The translations under genes were made by a program, and so were the position numbers. From positions 1 to 64,000 of the forward strand of contig CATMRP010000003.1 of assembly GCA_950073835.1 (NCBI GenBank): 64,000 nt of DNA, given 5' to 3'. The notes beneath the pieces are model-generated. The model ran no database searches. It saw only the letters and a list, made by a program, of their open reading frames with translations, and was not told the DNA's origin. Below are positions 28,221-38,974 of the stretch, piece by piece (the first letter of the stretch is position 1; every line of letters begins with the position of its first letter). The DNA is from an uncultured Alteromonadaceae bacterium. GTDB lineage: Bacteria > Pseudomonadota > Gammaproteobacteria > Enterobacterales > Alteromonadaceae.

Positions 28221-28377
28221 TCCACCACCTCTCAGGCGGGTGTTACGTAGCGTCCTTAAAAGTTTACACTTGGCGGGGACAGAAACCTGCAGCCATGCTT
28301 TGTGGCATAGGCAGTATCACCGGCTCTTCGGTACAATACGCCTCTTTTATCCAACCCTTTCGGCCAGGAGTGCTTGC

Positions 28378-29574
28378 ATGTCAGCATCTTTTATTTCTCA
28401 TCTCGAACAACAGCTTAACGCCACCCGTGAGGATGGGTTGTACAAAGTAGAGCGGGTGATCACCACTCAGCAACAAGCCGACATAGCCACCCAGAGCGGT
28501 GACCACGTTATTAACTTTTGTGCCAACAACTACCTGGGTCTGGCAAACCATCCGGCGCTGATTGAAGCAGCAAAAAATGGCCTGGACTCCCATGGCTTCG
28601 GCATGGCCTCAGTGCGCTTTATATGCGGCACCCAGGACATTCACAAAGCGCTGGAAGCAAAAATCAGCGATTTCCTGGGTACCGAGGACACTATTTTGTA
28701 CCCGTCCTGTTTCGACGCCAACGGCGGCTTGTTTGAAACCCTGCTCGGGCCGGAAGACGCCATTGTGTCTGATGCGCTAAATCACGCCAGTATCATCGAC
28801 GGTGTACGTCTCAGTAAAGCGAGGCGCTACCGCTATGCTAACAATGACATGCAGGCGCTGGAGGAACAATTAAAGCAGGCGCGCGAAGACGGCGCCCGGT
28901 TTATCTTAATTGCAACCGATGGCGTGTTTTCGATGGACGGAATCATTGCCAACCTGAAAGGCGTGTGCGATCTGGCCGACAAGTACGACGCCATGGTGAT
29001 GGTGGACGACTGTCATGCCACCGGCTTTCTGGGCGAAAACGGTCGCGGCAGCCACGAATACTGTGACGTGCTGGGACGGGTGGATTTGATTACCGGTACT
29101 TTAGGTAAGGCCTTAGGCGGCGCCTCCGGCGGTTATACCTCAGGCAGCAAAGCCGCCATTGAGTGGCTGCGCCAGCGTTCCCGCCCGTACCTGTTTTCAA
29201 ATTCTGTGGCGCCGCCCATTGTAGCTGCCTCACTGAAGGTATTCGACATGATGGCCGATGGCCACGATTTACGTGCCCAGCTGTGGCGCAATGCCGAACA
29301 CTTCCGTAACCGCATGACTGAAGCGGGCTTTACGCTGGCAGGCGAAGATCACGCGATTATTCCGGTGATGCTCGGTGATGCCAAACTGGCTAACCAGATG
29401 GCCGAAAAGCTGCTGGAGAAAGGCATTTATGTGATTGGCTTTTCTTACCCGGTAGTACCTAAAGGCCAGGCCCGTATTCGTACTCAGATGTCGGCCGCCC
29501 ACACGCTGGAGCACGTAGATAAAGCGGTCGATGCGTTTATTGAAGTTGGCCGTGAACTGGGAGTGATTGCATGA
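28378..29574 (+). CDS. kbl: 2-amino-3-ketobutyrate coenzyme A ligase (glycine C-acetyltransferase)
   Basis: A 398-aa PLP enzyme that splits 2-amino-3-ketobutyrate with CoA into glycine and acetyl-CoA. The PLP Lys is in [16 protein letters not shown]. Other landmarks are [30 protein letters not shown] and [16 protein letters not shown]. The ATG at 28378 has CAGGAG eight bases before it; the frame continues open upstream into the end of the GGDEF-EAL gene, but those residues are not part of the family. It overlaps tdh by 4 bases. Confidence 0.98.
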   Translation: MSASFISHLEQQLNATREDGLYKVERVITTQQQADIATQSGDHVINFCANNYLGLANHPALIEAAKNGLDSHGFGMASVRFICGTQDIHKALEAKISDFLGTEDTILYPSCFDANGGLFETLLGPEDAIVSDALNHASIIDGVRLSKARRYRYANNDMQALEEQLKQAREDGARFILIATDGVFSMDGIIANLKGVCDLADKYDAMVMVDDCHATGFLGENGRGSHEYCDVLGRVDLITGTLGKALGGASGGYTSGSKAAIEWLRQRSRPYLFSNSVAPPIVAASLKVFDMMADGHDLRAQLWRNAEHFRNRMTEAGFTLAGEDHAIIPVMLGDAKLANQMAEKLLEKGIYVIGFSYPVVPKGQARIRTQMSAAHTLEHVDKAVDAFIEVGRELGVIA

Positions 29575-30596
29575 AGTCGTTGGTAAAACAGCAGCCAACC
29601 CGCGGTATCTGGATGCTCGATACCGATAAGCCGGTTGTCGGGCACAATGACCTGCTGATCAAAATTCGTAAAACCGCTATTTGCGGCACCGACATGCATA
29701 TATATCAGTGGGACGACTGGGCACAGAAAACCATTCCGGTACCTATGGTTGTGGGCCATGAATATGTAGGCGAAGTGGTCGACATGGGTCAGGAAGTGCA
29801 GGGCTTTAAAGTGGGCGACAGAGTGTCTGGCGAAGGCCATATCACCTGTGGCCACTGCCGAAACTGCCGCGCTGGCCGCCGTCACCTGTGCCGCAATACC
29901 GAAGGGGTCGGCGTAAACCGTGCCGGTGCATTTGCCGAGTATCTGGTGATCCCCGCATTTAACGCGTTTAAAATTCCGGATAACATCAGCGACGATCTGG
30001 CCTCTATCTTCGACCCGTTTGGCAATGCCGTGCACACCGCGCTGTCGTTTGATCTGGTGGGTGAGGATGTGTTGATCACCGGTGCCGGCCCAATCGGCAT
30101 TATGGCTGCTGCGGTCGCCCGCCACGTTGGCGCACGCCATGTGGTGATCACCGATGTAAACCCGTATCGCCTGAAACTGGCCGAGAAGATGGGCGTAAGC
30201 CGCGCTGTAAATGTGGCGGAGGAATCGCTGAAAGACGTTATGCAGGCGCTGGGCATGACCGAAGGCTTTGATATCGGCCTAGAAATGTCTGGAGTCCCGG
30301 CGGCCTTTCGCGATATGCTCAATAACATGAATAACGGCGGTAAAATTGCCATGCTTGGTATTCCGCCGCAGGACGTCGCCATCGACTGGAACCAGGTGAT
30401 TTTTAAAGGCCTGGTGATCAAAGGGATTTACGGCCGGGAAATGTTTGAAACCTGGTATAAGATGGCGAGTTTACTGCAAAGTGGCCTGGACATTTCCCCC
30501 ATCATTACGCATCAGTTTGCCATTGACGATTTTCAGCAAGGCTTTGATGTGATGGGTTCCGGAGAGTCAGGAAAAGTCATTCTTAACTGGCAATAA
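29571..30596 (+). CDS. tdh: L-threonine 3-dehydrogenase
   Basis: A 341-aa zinc-dependent medium-chain dehydrogenase that oxidises threonine to 2-amino-3-ketobutyrate. The catalytic zinc region is [14 protein letters not shown] and GHEYVGEVV. The structural zinc site has four Cys in [15 protein letters not shown], and the NAD site is [15 protein letters not shown]. It forms the kbl-tdh threonine-to-glycine operon with an ATGA overlap. GlpE follows 7 bp downstream. Confidence 0.98.
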   Translation: MKSLVKQQPTRGIWMLDTDKPVVGHNDLLIKIRKTAICGTDMHIYQWDDWAQKTIPVPMVVGHEYVGEVVDMGQEVQGFKVGDRVSGEGHITCGHCRNCRAGRRHLCRNTEGVGVNRAGAFAEYLVIPAFNAFKIPDNISDDLASIFDPFGNAVHTALSFDLVGEDVLITGAGPIGIMAAAVARHVGARHVVITDVNPYRLKLAEKMGVSRAVNVAEESLKDVMQALGMTEGFDIGLEMSGVPAAFRDMLNNMNNGGKIAMLGIPPQDVAIDWNQVIFKGLVIKGIYGREMFETWYKMASLLQSGLDISPIITHQFAIDDFQQGFDVMGSGESGKVILNWQ

Positions 30597-30603
30597 AAGT
30601 ATT

Positions 30604-30915
30604 ATGCAACCATTCCAACACATCTCTATCGCCGACGTCGCCGAGCAAAAAGACGAGCTGGTTATAGCCGATATCCGCGATGCCGGGTCGTTTGAGGCGG
30701 CGCATATGGAAGGCGCCATTAACCTGTCGAACGATAATCTGGCCGCGTTTATGGAAGCCACACCTAAAACTGCGCCGGTAGTGGTGGTGTGCTATCACGG
30801 CGTAAGCAGCCAGCAGGCCGCGCAGTTTCTGGTCGGGCAAGGCTACGAAAAGGTGTACAGTATGGATGGCGGCTTTGAAGGCTGGCGTCTGGGTCAGCCG
30901 GTGGTTAGCGTCTAA
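30604..30915 (+). CDS. glpE: Thiosulfate sulfurtransferase GlpE (rhodanese)
   Basis: A 103-aa single-domain rhodanese with the active-site loop CYHGVSS (Cys about 65) and the start MQPFQHISIADVAE. It transfers sulfane sulfur from thiosulfate to cyanide or thioredoxin in E. coli. It is 2 bp upstream of glpG, the same pairing as in E. coli but without glpR and glpD nearby. Confidence 0.93.
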   Translation: MQPFQHISIADVAEQKDELVIADIRDAGSFEAAHMEGAINLSNDNLAAFMEATPKTAPVVVVCYHGVSSQQAAQFLVGQGYEKVYSMDGGFEGWRLGQPVVSV

Positions 30916-30917
30916 TT

Positions 30918-31781
30918 GTGGCAAAACCACTGATTGCAATCAGTCAGCTGCGATACGCTGACTCACTGGCCAGTTATCTTAAATCCCAACAGATCCCGGT
31001 GCAGGTTCAACATGTACCGGAAGATGACCAGTATGTGCTGGTGCTGGAAAACGATGCCGACCACGTACGCGCGCTGGAAATTTGCCAGGCGTTTATTCAG
31101 GCCCCCAATGATCCTAAATATCAGCAGGCAGCCTGGCAGCACTCTGAACGAACCGATGTGCCGGTAGAGCAGACGCAGGGCAACAGTATGCGCCGCTGGC
31201 TGGTCTCCCTGCGCCGTGCCCCGGTCACCGGCATTATTTTAATGCTTTGTACCCTGATATTTGGTGCGTCACTGGTAGGGCTGTTCCAGCCTATTGCCGC
31301 CGCACTGATGATAATGCCGCTTGGTAATCTGCTACAAAACCACGAGTGGTGGCGCCTGTTAGGGCCGGCCTTTATCCACTTTAGTGTATTGCATTTTATT
31401 TTTAACCTGCTGTGGTGGAGCATGCTTGGCTCCCAGGTAGAGCGCAAGTTTGGCAGCAGTTTTATTATTATTTTGTTTGTGGTGACTGCGCTGGTGAGTA
31501 ACCTGGCTCAGCTGATTGTATCAGGGCCAAATTTCGGTGGCCTTTCCGGGGTAGTGTATGGCCTGGTGGGCTTTGTGTGGATCACCGGCTGGCTGCGGCC
31601 ACAATGGGGGCTTTATCTGCCCAAAGCCATTGTTGGCTTTATGCTGGTATGGCTGTTGTTGGGTTTTGCCGATGTGCTGTGGGTAAACATGGCCAATGCG
31701 GCGCATACTGCCGGCTTAATCTCAGGCTGTGTGATGGCCTGGCTGCTGACGCTGGGCAGCGGTAAACCAACTGCCCCATAA
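30918..31781 (+). CDS. glpG: Rhomboid intramembrane serine protease GlpG
   Basis: A 287-aa six-helix rhomboid protease with an N-terminal cytoplasmic domain (about 1-85). The catalytic Ser is in the GLSGVVYGLVGF motif and the His in AHTAGLISG. HFSVLHFIFNLLWWSMLGS is the conserved HxxxN-type helix. The GTG start at 30918 follows glpE by 2 bp. It cleaves single-pass membrane proteins; natural substrates in this organism are unknown. Confidence 0.95.
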   Translation: MAKPLIAISQLRYADSLASYLKSQQIPVQVQHVPEDDQYVLVLENDADHVRALEICQAFIQAPNDPKYQQAAWQHSERTDVPVEQTQGNSMRRWLVSLRRAPVTGIILMLCTLIFGASLVGLFQPIAAALMIMPLGNLLQNHEWWRLLGPAFIHFSVLHFIFNLLWWSMLGSQVERKFGSSFIIILFVVTALVSNLAQLIVSGPNFGGLSGVVYGLVGFVWITGWLRPQWGLYLPKAIVGFMLVWLLLGFADVLWVNMANAAHTAGLISGCVMAWLLTLGSGKPTAP

Positions 31782-31790
31782 ACCGTATCA

Positions 31791-32195
31791 CTATTTTTGA
31801 TGCAGGTACTTGGTAAAGATTATGTCTTTTATTACCTTGGCACCGGTTTCCTGCAGCATGTGATCCTGCAGCGCGGCCAGCACGGCACGGCGAATGTCTT
31901 CGCGGCCGGTAAGTGATTTAACCTTCTCTTCCGGCTGGCGGCCAAAAATCTCAATGGCGGTAGCGCGTAGCAGTGGCATGTGGTGCTCTACCAGTTCGAG
32001 CTGGTCGACATCCGATACCATGATTTCGATCATCACCCGTACATAGCCCAGCTTGGTGGCATTAGGGCCCAGATAGTTGGTGACTATCTCAGGCTCAATA
32101 CCAATATAGGCATAAGAGGGTTGATCCTGTGCTGAGGCATTAGAAAAAGGCGCGAGCATGCCCAGTAACACAATCAGCCGAAGAAACTGCTTCAT
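31791..32195 (-). CDS. FliL-like secreted protein
   Basis: A 134-aa protein related to FliL, the flagellar basal-body-associated protein. It starts with a cleavable-looking signal peptide (about 1-22, SNASAQ) rather than an ordinary anchor. The body shows the FliL pattern: YIGIEPEIVTNYLG, KLGYVRVMIEIMV, HMPLLRATAIEIFG and REDIRRAVLAAL. No flagellar genes are near. It may therefore be a stand-alone FliL homologue whose role need not be flagellar. Confidence 0.82.
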   Translation of the reverse strand: MKQFLRLIVLLGMLAPFSNASAQDQPSYAYIGIEPEIVTNYLGPNATKLGYVRVMIEIMVSDVDQLELVEHHMPLLRATAIEIFGRQPEEKVKSLTGREDIRRAVLAALQDHMLQETGAKVIKDIIFTKYLHQK

Positions 32196-32349
32196 TAAGG
32201 TTATCCATAAAATTCAATTAGCTAAATTCTAGTTGAGACAACCACAGCGCACAACCTAACTTTAGACTAAAGGCGGATGGTGGATTGTCTCGGCGTTGCC
32301 GGCAATGCTAAACTTCCGGCGTCTTCACTGCGCGCTGGTATGCCAAAAC

Positions 32350-33225
32350 ATGACGCTGACCCTGCAAAACTTTCCTCACTACGCCAAACTCATGCGGCTC
32401 GATAAGCCCATTGGTATTTACTTACTACTGTGGCCAACCCTGTGGGCATTAATGCTGGCAGCCGGTGGTATGCCGCCGCTGAAAGAGCTGATTTTATTTT
32501 CTCTGGGCGTAGTGGTAATGCGTTCGGCGGGTTGCGTAATTAACGATTACGCCGATCGTCACGTAGACGGCGCGGTAAAACGTACTAATGAACGCCCGCT
32601 GGTGGCCGGGCATGTCACCGAGCGTGAAGCCTTACACCTGTTTGGTGCCCTTATCCTGATTGCGTTTCTGATTGTGCTACAACTGAGCCTGGCAACCATT
32701 TTGCTCTCGTGCGTAGCGCTGCTGCTGGCCTCGGCCTATCCCTTTATGAAGCGCTATACCTATTTACCACAGGCAGTATTAGGGGCCGCTTACGGCTGGG
32801 CGATACCCATGGCGGTGATGGCGGTAAGCGGCGACATTCCGGCCTGGGGCTGGCTACTGTTTGTCGCGAATCTACTGTGGACCATTGCCTACGACACCAT
32901 GTATGCCATGGTCGACCGCGATGATGACGTGATTATTGGCATTAAGTCGAGTGCCATCTTGTTTGGCCGCATGGACAAACTGATTGTGGCGCTGCTGGAA
33001 GTGATCACGCTGTTGTTACTGGTGGCGGTGTTTATGCTTAATCACCTTGGCGTGTTCGCTTATGCTGGTTTGGTGGCAGCCGCGGGGCTGTTTATTCATC
33101 AGCACTACACTATTCGTCACCGCCAGCGCGAGGCCTGTTTTAAGGCCTTTTTAGATAATCACTACGTAGGGCTGGTGATTGCGCTGGGGCTGATTATGGA
33201 TTTAATTTTGCTGGGGCAGGCTTAA
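32350..33225 (+). CDS. ubiA: 4-hydroxybenzoate octaprenyltransferase
   Basis: A 291-aa integral membrane prenyltransferase of ubiquinone synthesis. The first Asp-rich motif is [20 protein letters not shown] and the second [12 protein letters not shown]. The N-terminus [22 protein letters not shown] is highly conserved. The ATG at 32350 gives the family length; an upstream ATG at 32296 would add 18 unlikely residues. UbiC, often upstream, is absent here. The 3' end overlaps ubiK on the other strand by 4 bases. Confidence 0.96.
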   Translation: MTLTLQNFPHYAKLMRLDKPIGIYLLLWPTLWALMLAAGGMPPLKELILFSLGVVVMRSAGCVINDYADRHVDGAVKRTNERPLVAGHVTEREALHLFGALILIAFLIVLQLSLATILLSCVALLLASAYPFMKRYTYLPQAVLGAAYGWAIPMAVMAVSGDIPAWGWLLFVANLLWTIAYDTMYAMVDRDDDVIIGIKSSAILFGRMDKLIVALLEVITLLLLVAVFMLNHLGVFAYAGLVAAAGLFIHQHYTIRHRQREACFKAFLDNHYVGLVIALGLIMDLILLGQA

Positions 33226-33476
33226 TCGTCGGCTGCCTGCTCGGCTTCCAGCGCGGCCAGGCGTACTTCCATGGCTTCCAGCTTTTCCCGGGTTTTAATT
33301 AACACCTGGGTTTGAATATCAAACTCTTCGCGGGTCACCAGATCCAGTTTGGACAGTTGTGACTGTAGCACCTGTTTAATTCTTCCTTCGGCTTCTTCGG
33401 CCATGTTTTTAACGCCTGGTGGTACCGAGTCGGCAATCTGGCGTGCAATATCTTCAAGTTTTTTAGGATCTAACAT
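33222..33476 (-). CDS. ubiK: Ubiquinone biosynthesis accessory factor UbiK (BMFP family)
   Basis: An 84-aa protein of the YqiC/UbiK family. It has an amphipathic N-terminus ([20 protein letters not shown]) and a C-terminal coiled coil ([16 protein letters not shown]). In E. coli UbiK assists the soluble Ubi complex in aerobic coenzyme-Q synthesis. It faces ubiA tail to tail with a 4-base overlap, so both genes here serve the same pathway. Confidence 0.92.
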   Translation of the reverse strand: MLDPKKLEDIARQIADSVPPGVKNMAEEAEGRIKQVLQSQLSKLDLVTREEFDIQTQVLIKTREKLEAMEVRLAALEAEQAADD

Positions 33477-33629
33477 GGCGTTTCCTTGGCAAATACGTAA
33501 ATTGGCCGGGTTATTCTAAAACACTTCCACCGCGATGCAATACAATCAGTACTCGGATTCTGGCCATGGGTCGATTACAATACCGCTTTTACCGTTGCCA
33601 TTTCCCTTTGTTGTTGAGAATACCCGTTA

Positions 33630-35645
33630 ATGAAGCTTAATCCCGCCCAAGAATCTGCTGTAACCTTTGTATCCGGCCCGTGCCTGGTACTCGCCGGTGC
33701 CGGCAGTGGTAAAACCCGGGTGATCACCAACAAAATTGCTCATCTGGTGCGCCAGTGCGACATGCCGGCCCGCTATATTGCCGCGGTTACCTTTACCAAT
33801 AAAGCGGCGCGGGAGATGAAAGAGCGGGTAGGGCAGACCCTGGGTAAAGTAGAAGCCAGAGGCCTGAAAGTCTCTACGTTTCACACCCTGGGCTTAAATA
33901 TTATTAAGTCAGAAGTGAAAGCGCTGGGCCTAAAGGCCGGATTCTCGCTGTTTGACGATAAAGACAGCATGGCGCTGCTTAACGACCTCACCGCCCACTC
34001 ACTCGACGGCGATAAAGACCAGCTTAAATTACTGCAAAGCTGTATCTCTAACTGGAAGAACGATCTGTTAACCCCGGAGATACTGCTGAAGCAGGCAGTG
34101 AGTCAGGGCGAAAAAGAGTTTGCTGAGTATTATCAGCAGTATCAGAACCATCTGCGCGCCTACAATGCGCTGGATTTTGATGATTTGATCATGCTGCCCA
34201 CGCTGCTGCTCAAAGTGGATGAAAAAGCCCGCACCAAATGGCAAAGCAAAATCCGCTATCTGCTGGTGGATGAGTATCAGGATACCAACACCAGTCAGTA
34301 CGAGCTGGTAAAGCTGTTGGTGGGCGAACGGGCCCGGTTTACCGTGGTGGGCGACGACGACCAGTCGATTTACTCCTGGCGTGGTGCCCGGCCGCAAAAC
34401 CTGAATTTGTTGCAGCAAGACTTTCCCCGCTTAAGAGTGATCAAGCTGGAGCAAAATTACCGCTCTTCAGGGCGTATTCTGCACTGCGCTAACATTCTTA
34501 TTCAGAACAATCCGCATATGTTCGACAAAACCCTGTTCTCGGCCCTCGATTACGGTGTGCCGCTGCGGGTGTTAATGGCCAAAAACGAAGAGCACGAAGC
34601 CGAGCGGGTAGTAGCCGAATTGCTGGCCCATAAGTTTACCAATCGCACCAAGTTCAAGGATTACTCGATTTTGTATCGCGGTAACCACCAGAGCCGCCTG
34701 TTTGAAAAGCTGCTGATGAGCAACCGTATTCCTTACAAAATCAGCGGCGGGATGTCGTTCTTTGGCCGTACCGAAGTGAAAGACATCATGGCTTACCTGC
34801 GTTTGCTGGTAAACCAGGACGACGACAACGCTCTGCTACGGGTGATCAATACGCCTACCCGCGGCATCGGCCGCGCCACCCTGGAAAAGCTCGGTAACTT
34901 TGCCAACGAACTGGGTGTGTCGATGTTTGAGGCGGCCTGCCACGACAACCTTAATTCAGTGCTAAGCGGCAAAGGCTATCTGGCCGTACATAACTTTGCG
35001 CGCTGGATTGTGTCGCTCTCCGACGAAGCGGTGCGCGGCGATACTGCAGCGGTACTTCGCAACATGATCCGCGCCATGAGCTACGAAGAGTGGCTCTATG
35101 AACACAGCACCAGCCCCAAGGCCGCCGAAATGGCCATGGCTAACGTAAGTACCCTGTTTGGCTGGGTAACCGATATGCTCGAAGGCGACGAGCTCAATGC
35201 GCCCATGACCCTGCCAGAAGTGGTTAACCGCCTAATCTTACGGGATATGATGGAGCGCGGCGAAGAAGAAGCCGAGGCCGACCAGGTGCAGCTAATGACC
35301 TTACACGCCTCCAAGGGGCTGGAGTTTCCTATTGTGTTTCTGGTGGGCATGGAAGAAGGCCTGCTACCGCACCAGAGCAGCATCGATGAGGATAACGTGG
35401 AAGAAGAGCGTCGCCTGGCTTACGTAGGGATCACCCGTGCCCAGCGCGAGCTGATTTTTACCTTGTCGAAAGAGCGCCGTCAGTTTGGTGAAGTTATTCA
35501 GCCGGAGCCCAGCCGTTTTCTATACGAGCTGCCAACCGACGATCTGGAATGGGAAGAGAAAAAGCGCAAGGCAACCGCCGAAGAGCGCCAGCAAAAAGGC
35601 CAGGCCAGCATTGCCAATATCCGCGAAATGCTGGGTAAGTCTTAG
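33630..35645 (+). CDS. rep: ATP-dependent DNA helicase Rep
   Basis: A 671-aa superfamily 1A helicase. Walker A is [11 protein letters not shown] (about 23-33) and Walker [11 protein letters not shown]. Motif III is [12 protein letters not shown], motif IV includes [12 protein letters not shown], and motif [22 protein letters not shown] plus [11 protein letters not shown]. Length and the IREMLGK end match Rep rather than UvrD. Rep moves 3' to 5' and clears protein roadblocks ahead of forks. It overlaps the 3' end of the next, opposite gene by 4 bases. Confidence 0.96.
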   Translation: MKLNPAQESAVTFVSGPCLVLAGAGSGKTRVITNKIAHLVRQCDMPARYIAAVTFTNKAAREMKERVGQTLGKVEARGLKVSTFHTLGLNIIKSEVKALGLKAGFSLFDDKDSMALLNDLTAHSLDGDKDQLKLLQSCISNWKNDLLTPEILLKQAVSQGEKEFAEYYQQYQNHLRAYNALDFDDLIMLPTLLLKVDEKARTKWQSKIRYLLVDEYQDTNTSQYELVKLLVGERARFTVVGDDDQSIYSWRGARPQNLNLLQQDFPRLRVIKLEQNYRSSGRILHCANILIQNNPHMFDKTLFSALDYGVPLRVLMAKNEEHEAERVVAELLAHKFTNRTKFKDYSILYRGNHQSRLFEKLLMSNRIPYKISGGMSFFGRTEVKDIMAYLRLLVNQDDDNALLRVINTPTRGIGRATLEKLGNFANELGVSMFEAACHDNLNSVLSGKGYLAVHNFARWIVSLSDEAVRGDTAAVLRNMIRAMSYEEWLYEHSTSPKAAEMAMANVSTLFGWVTDMLEGDELNAPMTLPEVVNRLILRDMMERGEEEAEADQVQLMTLHASKGLEFPIVFLVGMEEGLLPHQSSIDEDNVEEERRLAYVGITRAQRELIFTLSKERRQFGEVIQPEPSRFLYELPTDDLEWEEKKRKATAEERQQKGQASIANIREMLGKS

Positions 35646-38251
35646 GCGCTCGACTGATTCAGCGCTGGCAGTAATTGCGAGCTTTCCAGGTACTTGCCCT
35701 GGCCGTAAATACACTCAATTTCGGTTAACGCCTCAAGCTGGGAGTAGCTGTCGATACCTTCGGCAATCACGTCGAACTTGAGGTGCCCGGAAATCAGCAT
35801 AACCGACTGGATCAGCTTTAAATTACGCAGCGAGCGCGGCAGTGATTTAATAAAGCGGTGATCGATCTTGATGTAATCAAACGGGTAAGAAAATAAATAA
35901 CTCAGCGAGGCCAGGCCGCTACCAAAGTTATCCAGCACCAGTGTTACACCGGCGCGTTTGAGCTTTTTAATGGCTGGTAAAATGTATTGTGAGCGGCGGT
36001 TCAGATCGTTCTCGTCGAACTCAAACACCAACGCCGCGGGCGACACGCCGGCTTCACCGATCACGTTAAGGATTTTCTGTACCAGTGAGCTTTGCAATAA
36101 ATGGTTAATGGATACATTCACCGCAATTTTAGGCTCGTAACCTACCCGCTCGGTATCCGGCCAGGCTTTAAGTAACTCACAGGCGGCCCGCAACTGATAC
36201 ATATCCAGTTCCAGAATTAGGCCACTTTGCTCTGCCACCTGGCGGAACTGCTCGCGGGAGATTTTACCCAGCGACGGATGCACCCAGCGCACATAAATTT
36301 CGTGATACAGCGGCAGCTTGGTGTTGAGATTAATAATCGGCTGCAGGTAGCATTCAAACTCTTTGTCGCGCAGTGAACGACGAAACTCGTTTTCCAGCTC
36401 CAGCTCTTCCAGCAGGCGCTCACGCATACTTTTATCGAATATTACTAACCGGCCACGGCCCAGGGATTTAGCCTGATACATGGCGGCATCGGCGTCGCGG
36501 ATCACTTCATCGGCGCTGCGGTAGTAGGTTTCCACATGGGCAATACCAATACTGGCGCCGGAATACATCTCTTTATCATCCAGAATAAACGGCTCCGAAA
36601 TGGAGTCGATAATGCGCGCGGAGATTTCTTCCACATCGGAGGTATACTCAAAATTATCCAGCAGCAGCACAAACTCGTCGCCGCCGTGCCGGGCCAGTAA
36701 ATCATGGCCCCGGATACATTTGGTAATACGCTTGGAAACCTCAATTAAAAACTCATCCCCAGCATGATGGCCAAGGGTGTCGTTAATAATTTTAAAGCGG
36801 TCCAGGTCGATAAACAGTACCGCAAACAGGTTTTCCGGGTGGCGCTGTTTATTGGCAATGGCCAGTTCCAGACGGCTGGCAAACATCGAGCGGTTGGGCA
36901 GGTCGGTAAGGGTGTCGTGATGGGCGTCGTGGATCAGCTTAAGCTCAATTTCCTTGCGCTCTTCTATTTGCTGGCGCAACACATCATTAGCCCGGTTAAG
37001 CTCGGTGGTACGCTCTTTCACCCGCTCTTCCAGCTGCTCGCTATAGGCGTGCATGGCCTCGGCGCGAAATTTACGCTCCAGCGCCACGGCAATATGGTGT
37101 GATACAAAGCGCATCAATTCTAAATCGCGCGGGGTGTACTTGGCTGACTTACCATAGGTTTGCACGGCAATCACCCCGTACACCTCGCCATCAATGATCA
37201 GCGGGGAACCCAGCCAGGAGTTGGCCTGCTTTAAAATTCGCTGGGCTACGGTAACGTCGATTTCGCCGTCTTCGGTGAGCGACAAGATACGCGACGGATC
37301 AATCAGCTCCGCCTGGCCACGGCGAATAACAAACTCGGTCAAGCCAAAGCCCAACGGGCGGGTACCTGGCGCCTCATCCTGAGTATCGCTGAAATAGGGG
37401 AAGTTCAGGAACTGCTTAGTATCATCGAGGATGGCAATATAGCAGTTAGGCGCGCTTATCAGCCGGGCAATAATTTCGTGCAAGCTGGAGTAGAAAGAGT
37501 CCATGTTGCGGCTGGCAGTCGCCGACAGTTCTGATATTTCAAATAAGGCCTGCTGCAGCGCTTCGACTTTCTGGCGTTCGAGGATTTCTTCCTGCAGGTC
37601 GTCGTTGATCTGGCGTAACTGGCGGGTACGCTCGCGAATGGTACGCTCGGTAAGCTCGCGGTTTTTTACCCGGTCGACGGTGGTAACAATGTGCTGGGAA
37701 ACAAACAGCAATACTTCCAGATCTTCCTGGGTGTAACTCACGTTATCGTCGTAAGTTTGAACCACCATGGCACCAATGACCTGGCTACCGCGTTTTAATG
37801 GCACGCCTAATAGCTGGTGGGGCTGACTGCCGATAAGCTCCACTTTATGGTCTTTATCAAACTCATCCTGGTTATCGTTGCGATAAAAAACATGATTGCC
37901 GGACTCAAGAATATAACCGGTAAGGCCTTTTTTAAGCTCTTCGGCGGGTAGCTGCTTAACCACCTGTTCATCGAACTCATCAACAAAGTAGGCCATGTCC
38001 ACCATGGCGGTATCAGGCGAGTAAAAGGCAACAAAAAAGTTTTCCGCATCCATAAAGTCGGCGATGATTTCATGAATAGCAGGATAGAGGCGAGACAGGT
38101 TACTAACGGAACTGGCCAGCTCTGATATGTTAAACAGCGCTTTCTGAACTCTTTCAGCACGCTTGTATTTATCAGTTAACTGCTGCAGCTGCGGGATAAG
38201 CTCTCTTAATTCCGCTTCTGACAACTCGTATTTTGTTGACTCAGATGACAT
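35642..38251 (-). CDS. GAF-GAF-GGDEF-degenerate EAL signalling protein
   Basis: An 869-aa cytoplasmic protein. Two GAF domains (about 30-195 and 235-400) flank a coiled coil ([25 protein letters not shown]). A second coiled coil leads to a GGDEF domain with intact [10 protein letters not shown] near residue 520. The EAL domain is degenerate: the EAL position reads EIYVRW (about 650) and the DDFGTG motif is DNFGSG (about 772). It is therefore probably a diguanylate cyclase controlled by small-molecule-sensing GAF domains, with the EAL acting as a binding or regulatory module. Confidence 0.9.
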   Translation of the reverse strand: MSSESTKYELSEAELRELIPQLQQLTDKYKRAERVQKALFNISELASSVSNLSRLYPAIHEIIADFMDAENFFVAFYSPDTAMVDMAYFVDEFDEQVVKQLPAEELKKGLTGYILESGNHVFYRNDNQDEFDKDHKVELIGSQPHQLLGVPLKRGSQVIGAMVVQTYDDNVSYTQEDLEVLLFVSQHIVTTVDRVKNRELTERTIRERTRQLRQINDDLQEEILERQKVEALQQALFEISELSATASRNMDSFYSSLHEIIARLISAPNCYIAILDDTKQFLNFPYFSDTQDEAPGTRPLGFGLTEFVIRRGQAELIDPSRILSLTEDGEIDVTVAQRILKQANSWLGSPLIIDGEVYGVIAVQTYGKSAKYTPRDLELMRFVSHHIAVALERKFRAEAMHAYSEQLEERVKERTTELNRANDVLRQQIEERKEIELKLIHDAHHDTLTDLPNRSMFASRLELAIANKQRHPENLFAVLFIDLDRFKIINDTLGHHAGDEFLIEVSKRITKCIRGHDLLARHGGDEFVLLLDNFEYTSDVEEISARIIDSISEPFILDDKEMYSGASIGIAHVETYYRSADEVIRDADAAMYQAKSLGRGRLVIFDKSMRERLLEELELENEFRRSLRDKEFECYLQPIINLNTKLPLYHEIYVRWVHPSLGKISREQFRQVAEQSGLILELDMYQLRAACELLKAWPDTERVGYEPKIAVNVSINHLLQSSLVQKILNVIGEAGVSPAALVFEFDENDLNRRSQYILPAIKKLKRAGVTLVLDNFGSGLASLSYLFSYPFDYIKIDHRFIKSLPRSLRNLKLIQSVMLISGHLKFDVIAEGIDSYSQLEALTEIECIYGQGKYLESSQLLPALNQSSA

Positions 38252-38418
38252 AAAAAAACAGCAGCCGGCAATCCGCTAGAGTAAAACGAATAACTTACTC
38301 TATTGTGGATAATTTTGCCAGAGCTTTGGAGGGAATGTACTCACCAACAACCTGCTGTTTTGGTGTCGAAATGCGCCGAAGTTGCGCAAAACATGCAGGT
38401 TGTCAGTGTTACCGAGCG

Positions 38419-38811
38419 TTATAGCTCTTCGGTCATGTACTCAATGGCTGCTTTGATGTCGTCATCGCTACAGCTGGCACAGGTACCACGAGGAGGCATG
38501 GCATTGAAACCGTTAATCGCATTGGCTAATACAGCGTCGAAACCTTTTTCCAGGCGAGGCGCCCAGTCGGCTTCGTTGTTTACACGAGGCGCACCCAGTA
38601 CACCGGCAGCGTGACAAGCAACACAAGCTTTGTTAAATACGTCTTCACCCGACAATGCACCGGCAGGTGCAGCGGCCGCAGCGCCTGCAACGTGCACAGA
38701 GCCAACTGGCTTAATACGCTCTTTGATCGCCTCGTCTGACATTTCCTGAGCGTTTACCGCAAAAGCTGCCAGTACTACAGCGCCCATACCTAACCACGTT
38801 TTTAATTTCAC
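38419..38811 (-). CDS. Cytochrome c5 family protein
   Basis: A secreted monohaem cytochrome c of about 130 aa. I take the GTG at 38811 as the start (VKLKTWLGMGAVVLAAFAVNAQ signal peptide) because GGAG lies just upstream; an ATG at 38856 would add 15 residues without a role. The haem site is CVACH, the probable axial Met is in NAMPPRG, and CASC near the end is the disulfide pair of cytochromes c5. It is a periplasmic electron carrier. It is transcribed alone. Confidence 0.92.
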   Translation of the reverse strand: MKLKTWLGMGAVVLAAFAVNAQEMSDEAIKERIKPVGSVHVAGAAAAAPAGALSGEDVFNKACVACHAAGVLGAPRVNNEADWAPRLEKGFDAVLANAINGFNAMPPRGTCASCSDDDIKAAIEYMTEEL

Positions 38812-38974
38812 AATCGTCTCCAGGTAATTTTGGTCTGAAAAATAAATAATCCGCATGATTATAAAGGTTAATCCAGCCGCGACAACTGTTTGAGACTAAT
38901 TGATTAGTCCTTATCCGACAAAAAGCCAATAAAAAACGCTTTTTTGCCGCTGTGTCGCTTACGGGCAACCATTT

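Noticed and set aside
28156-28377. Long upstream extension of kbl
   Set aside because: It overlaps the end of the GGDEF-EAL gene and is not conserved; the ATG at 28378 has a good ribosome site and gives the family length.
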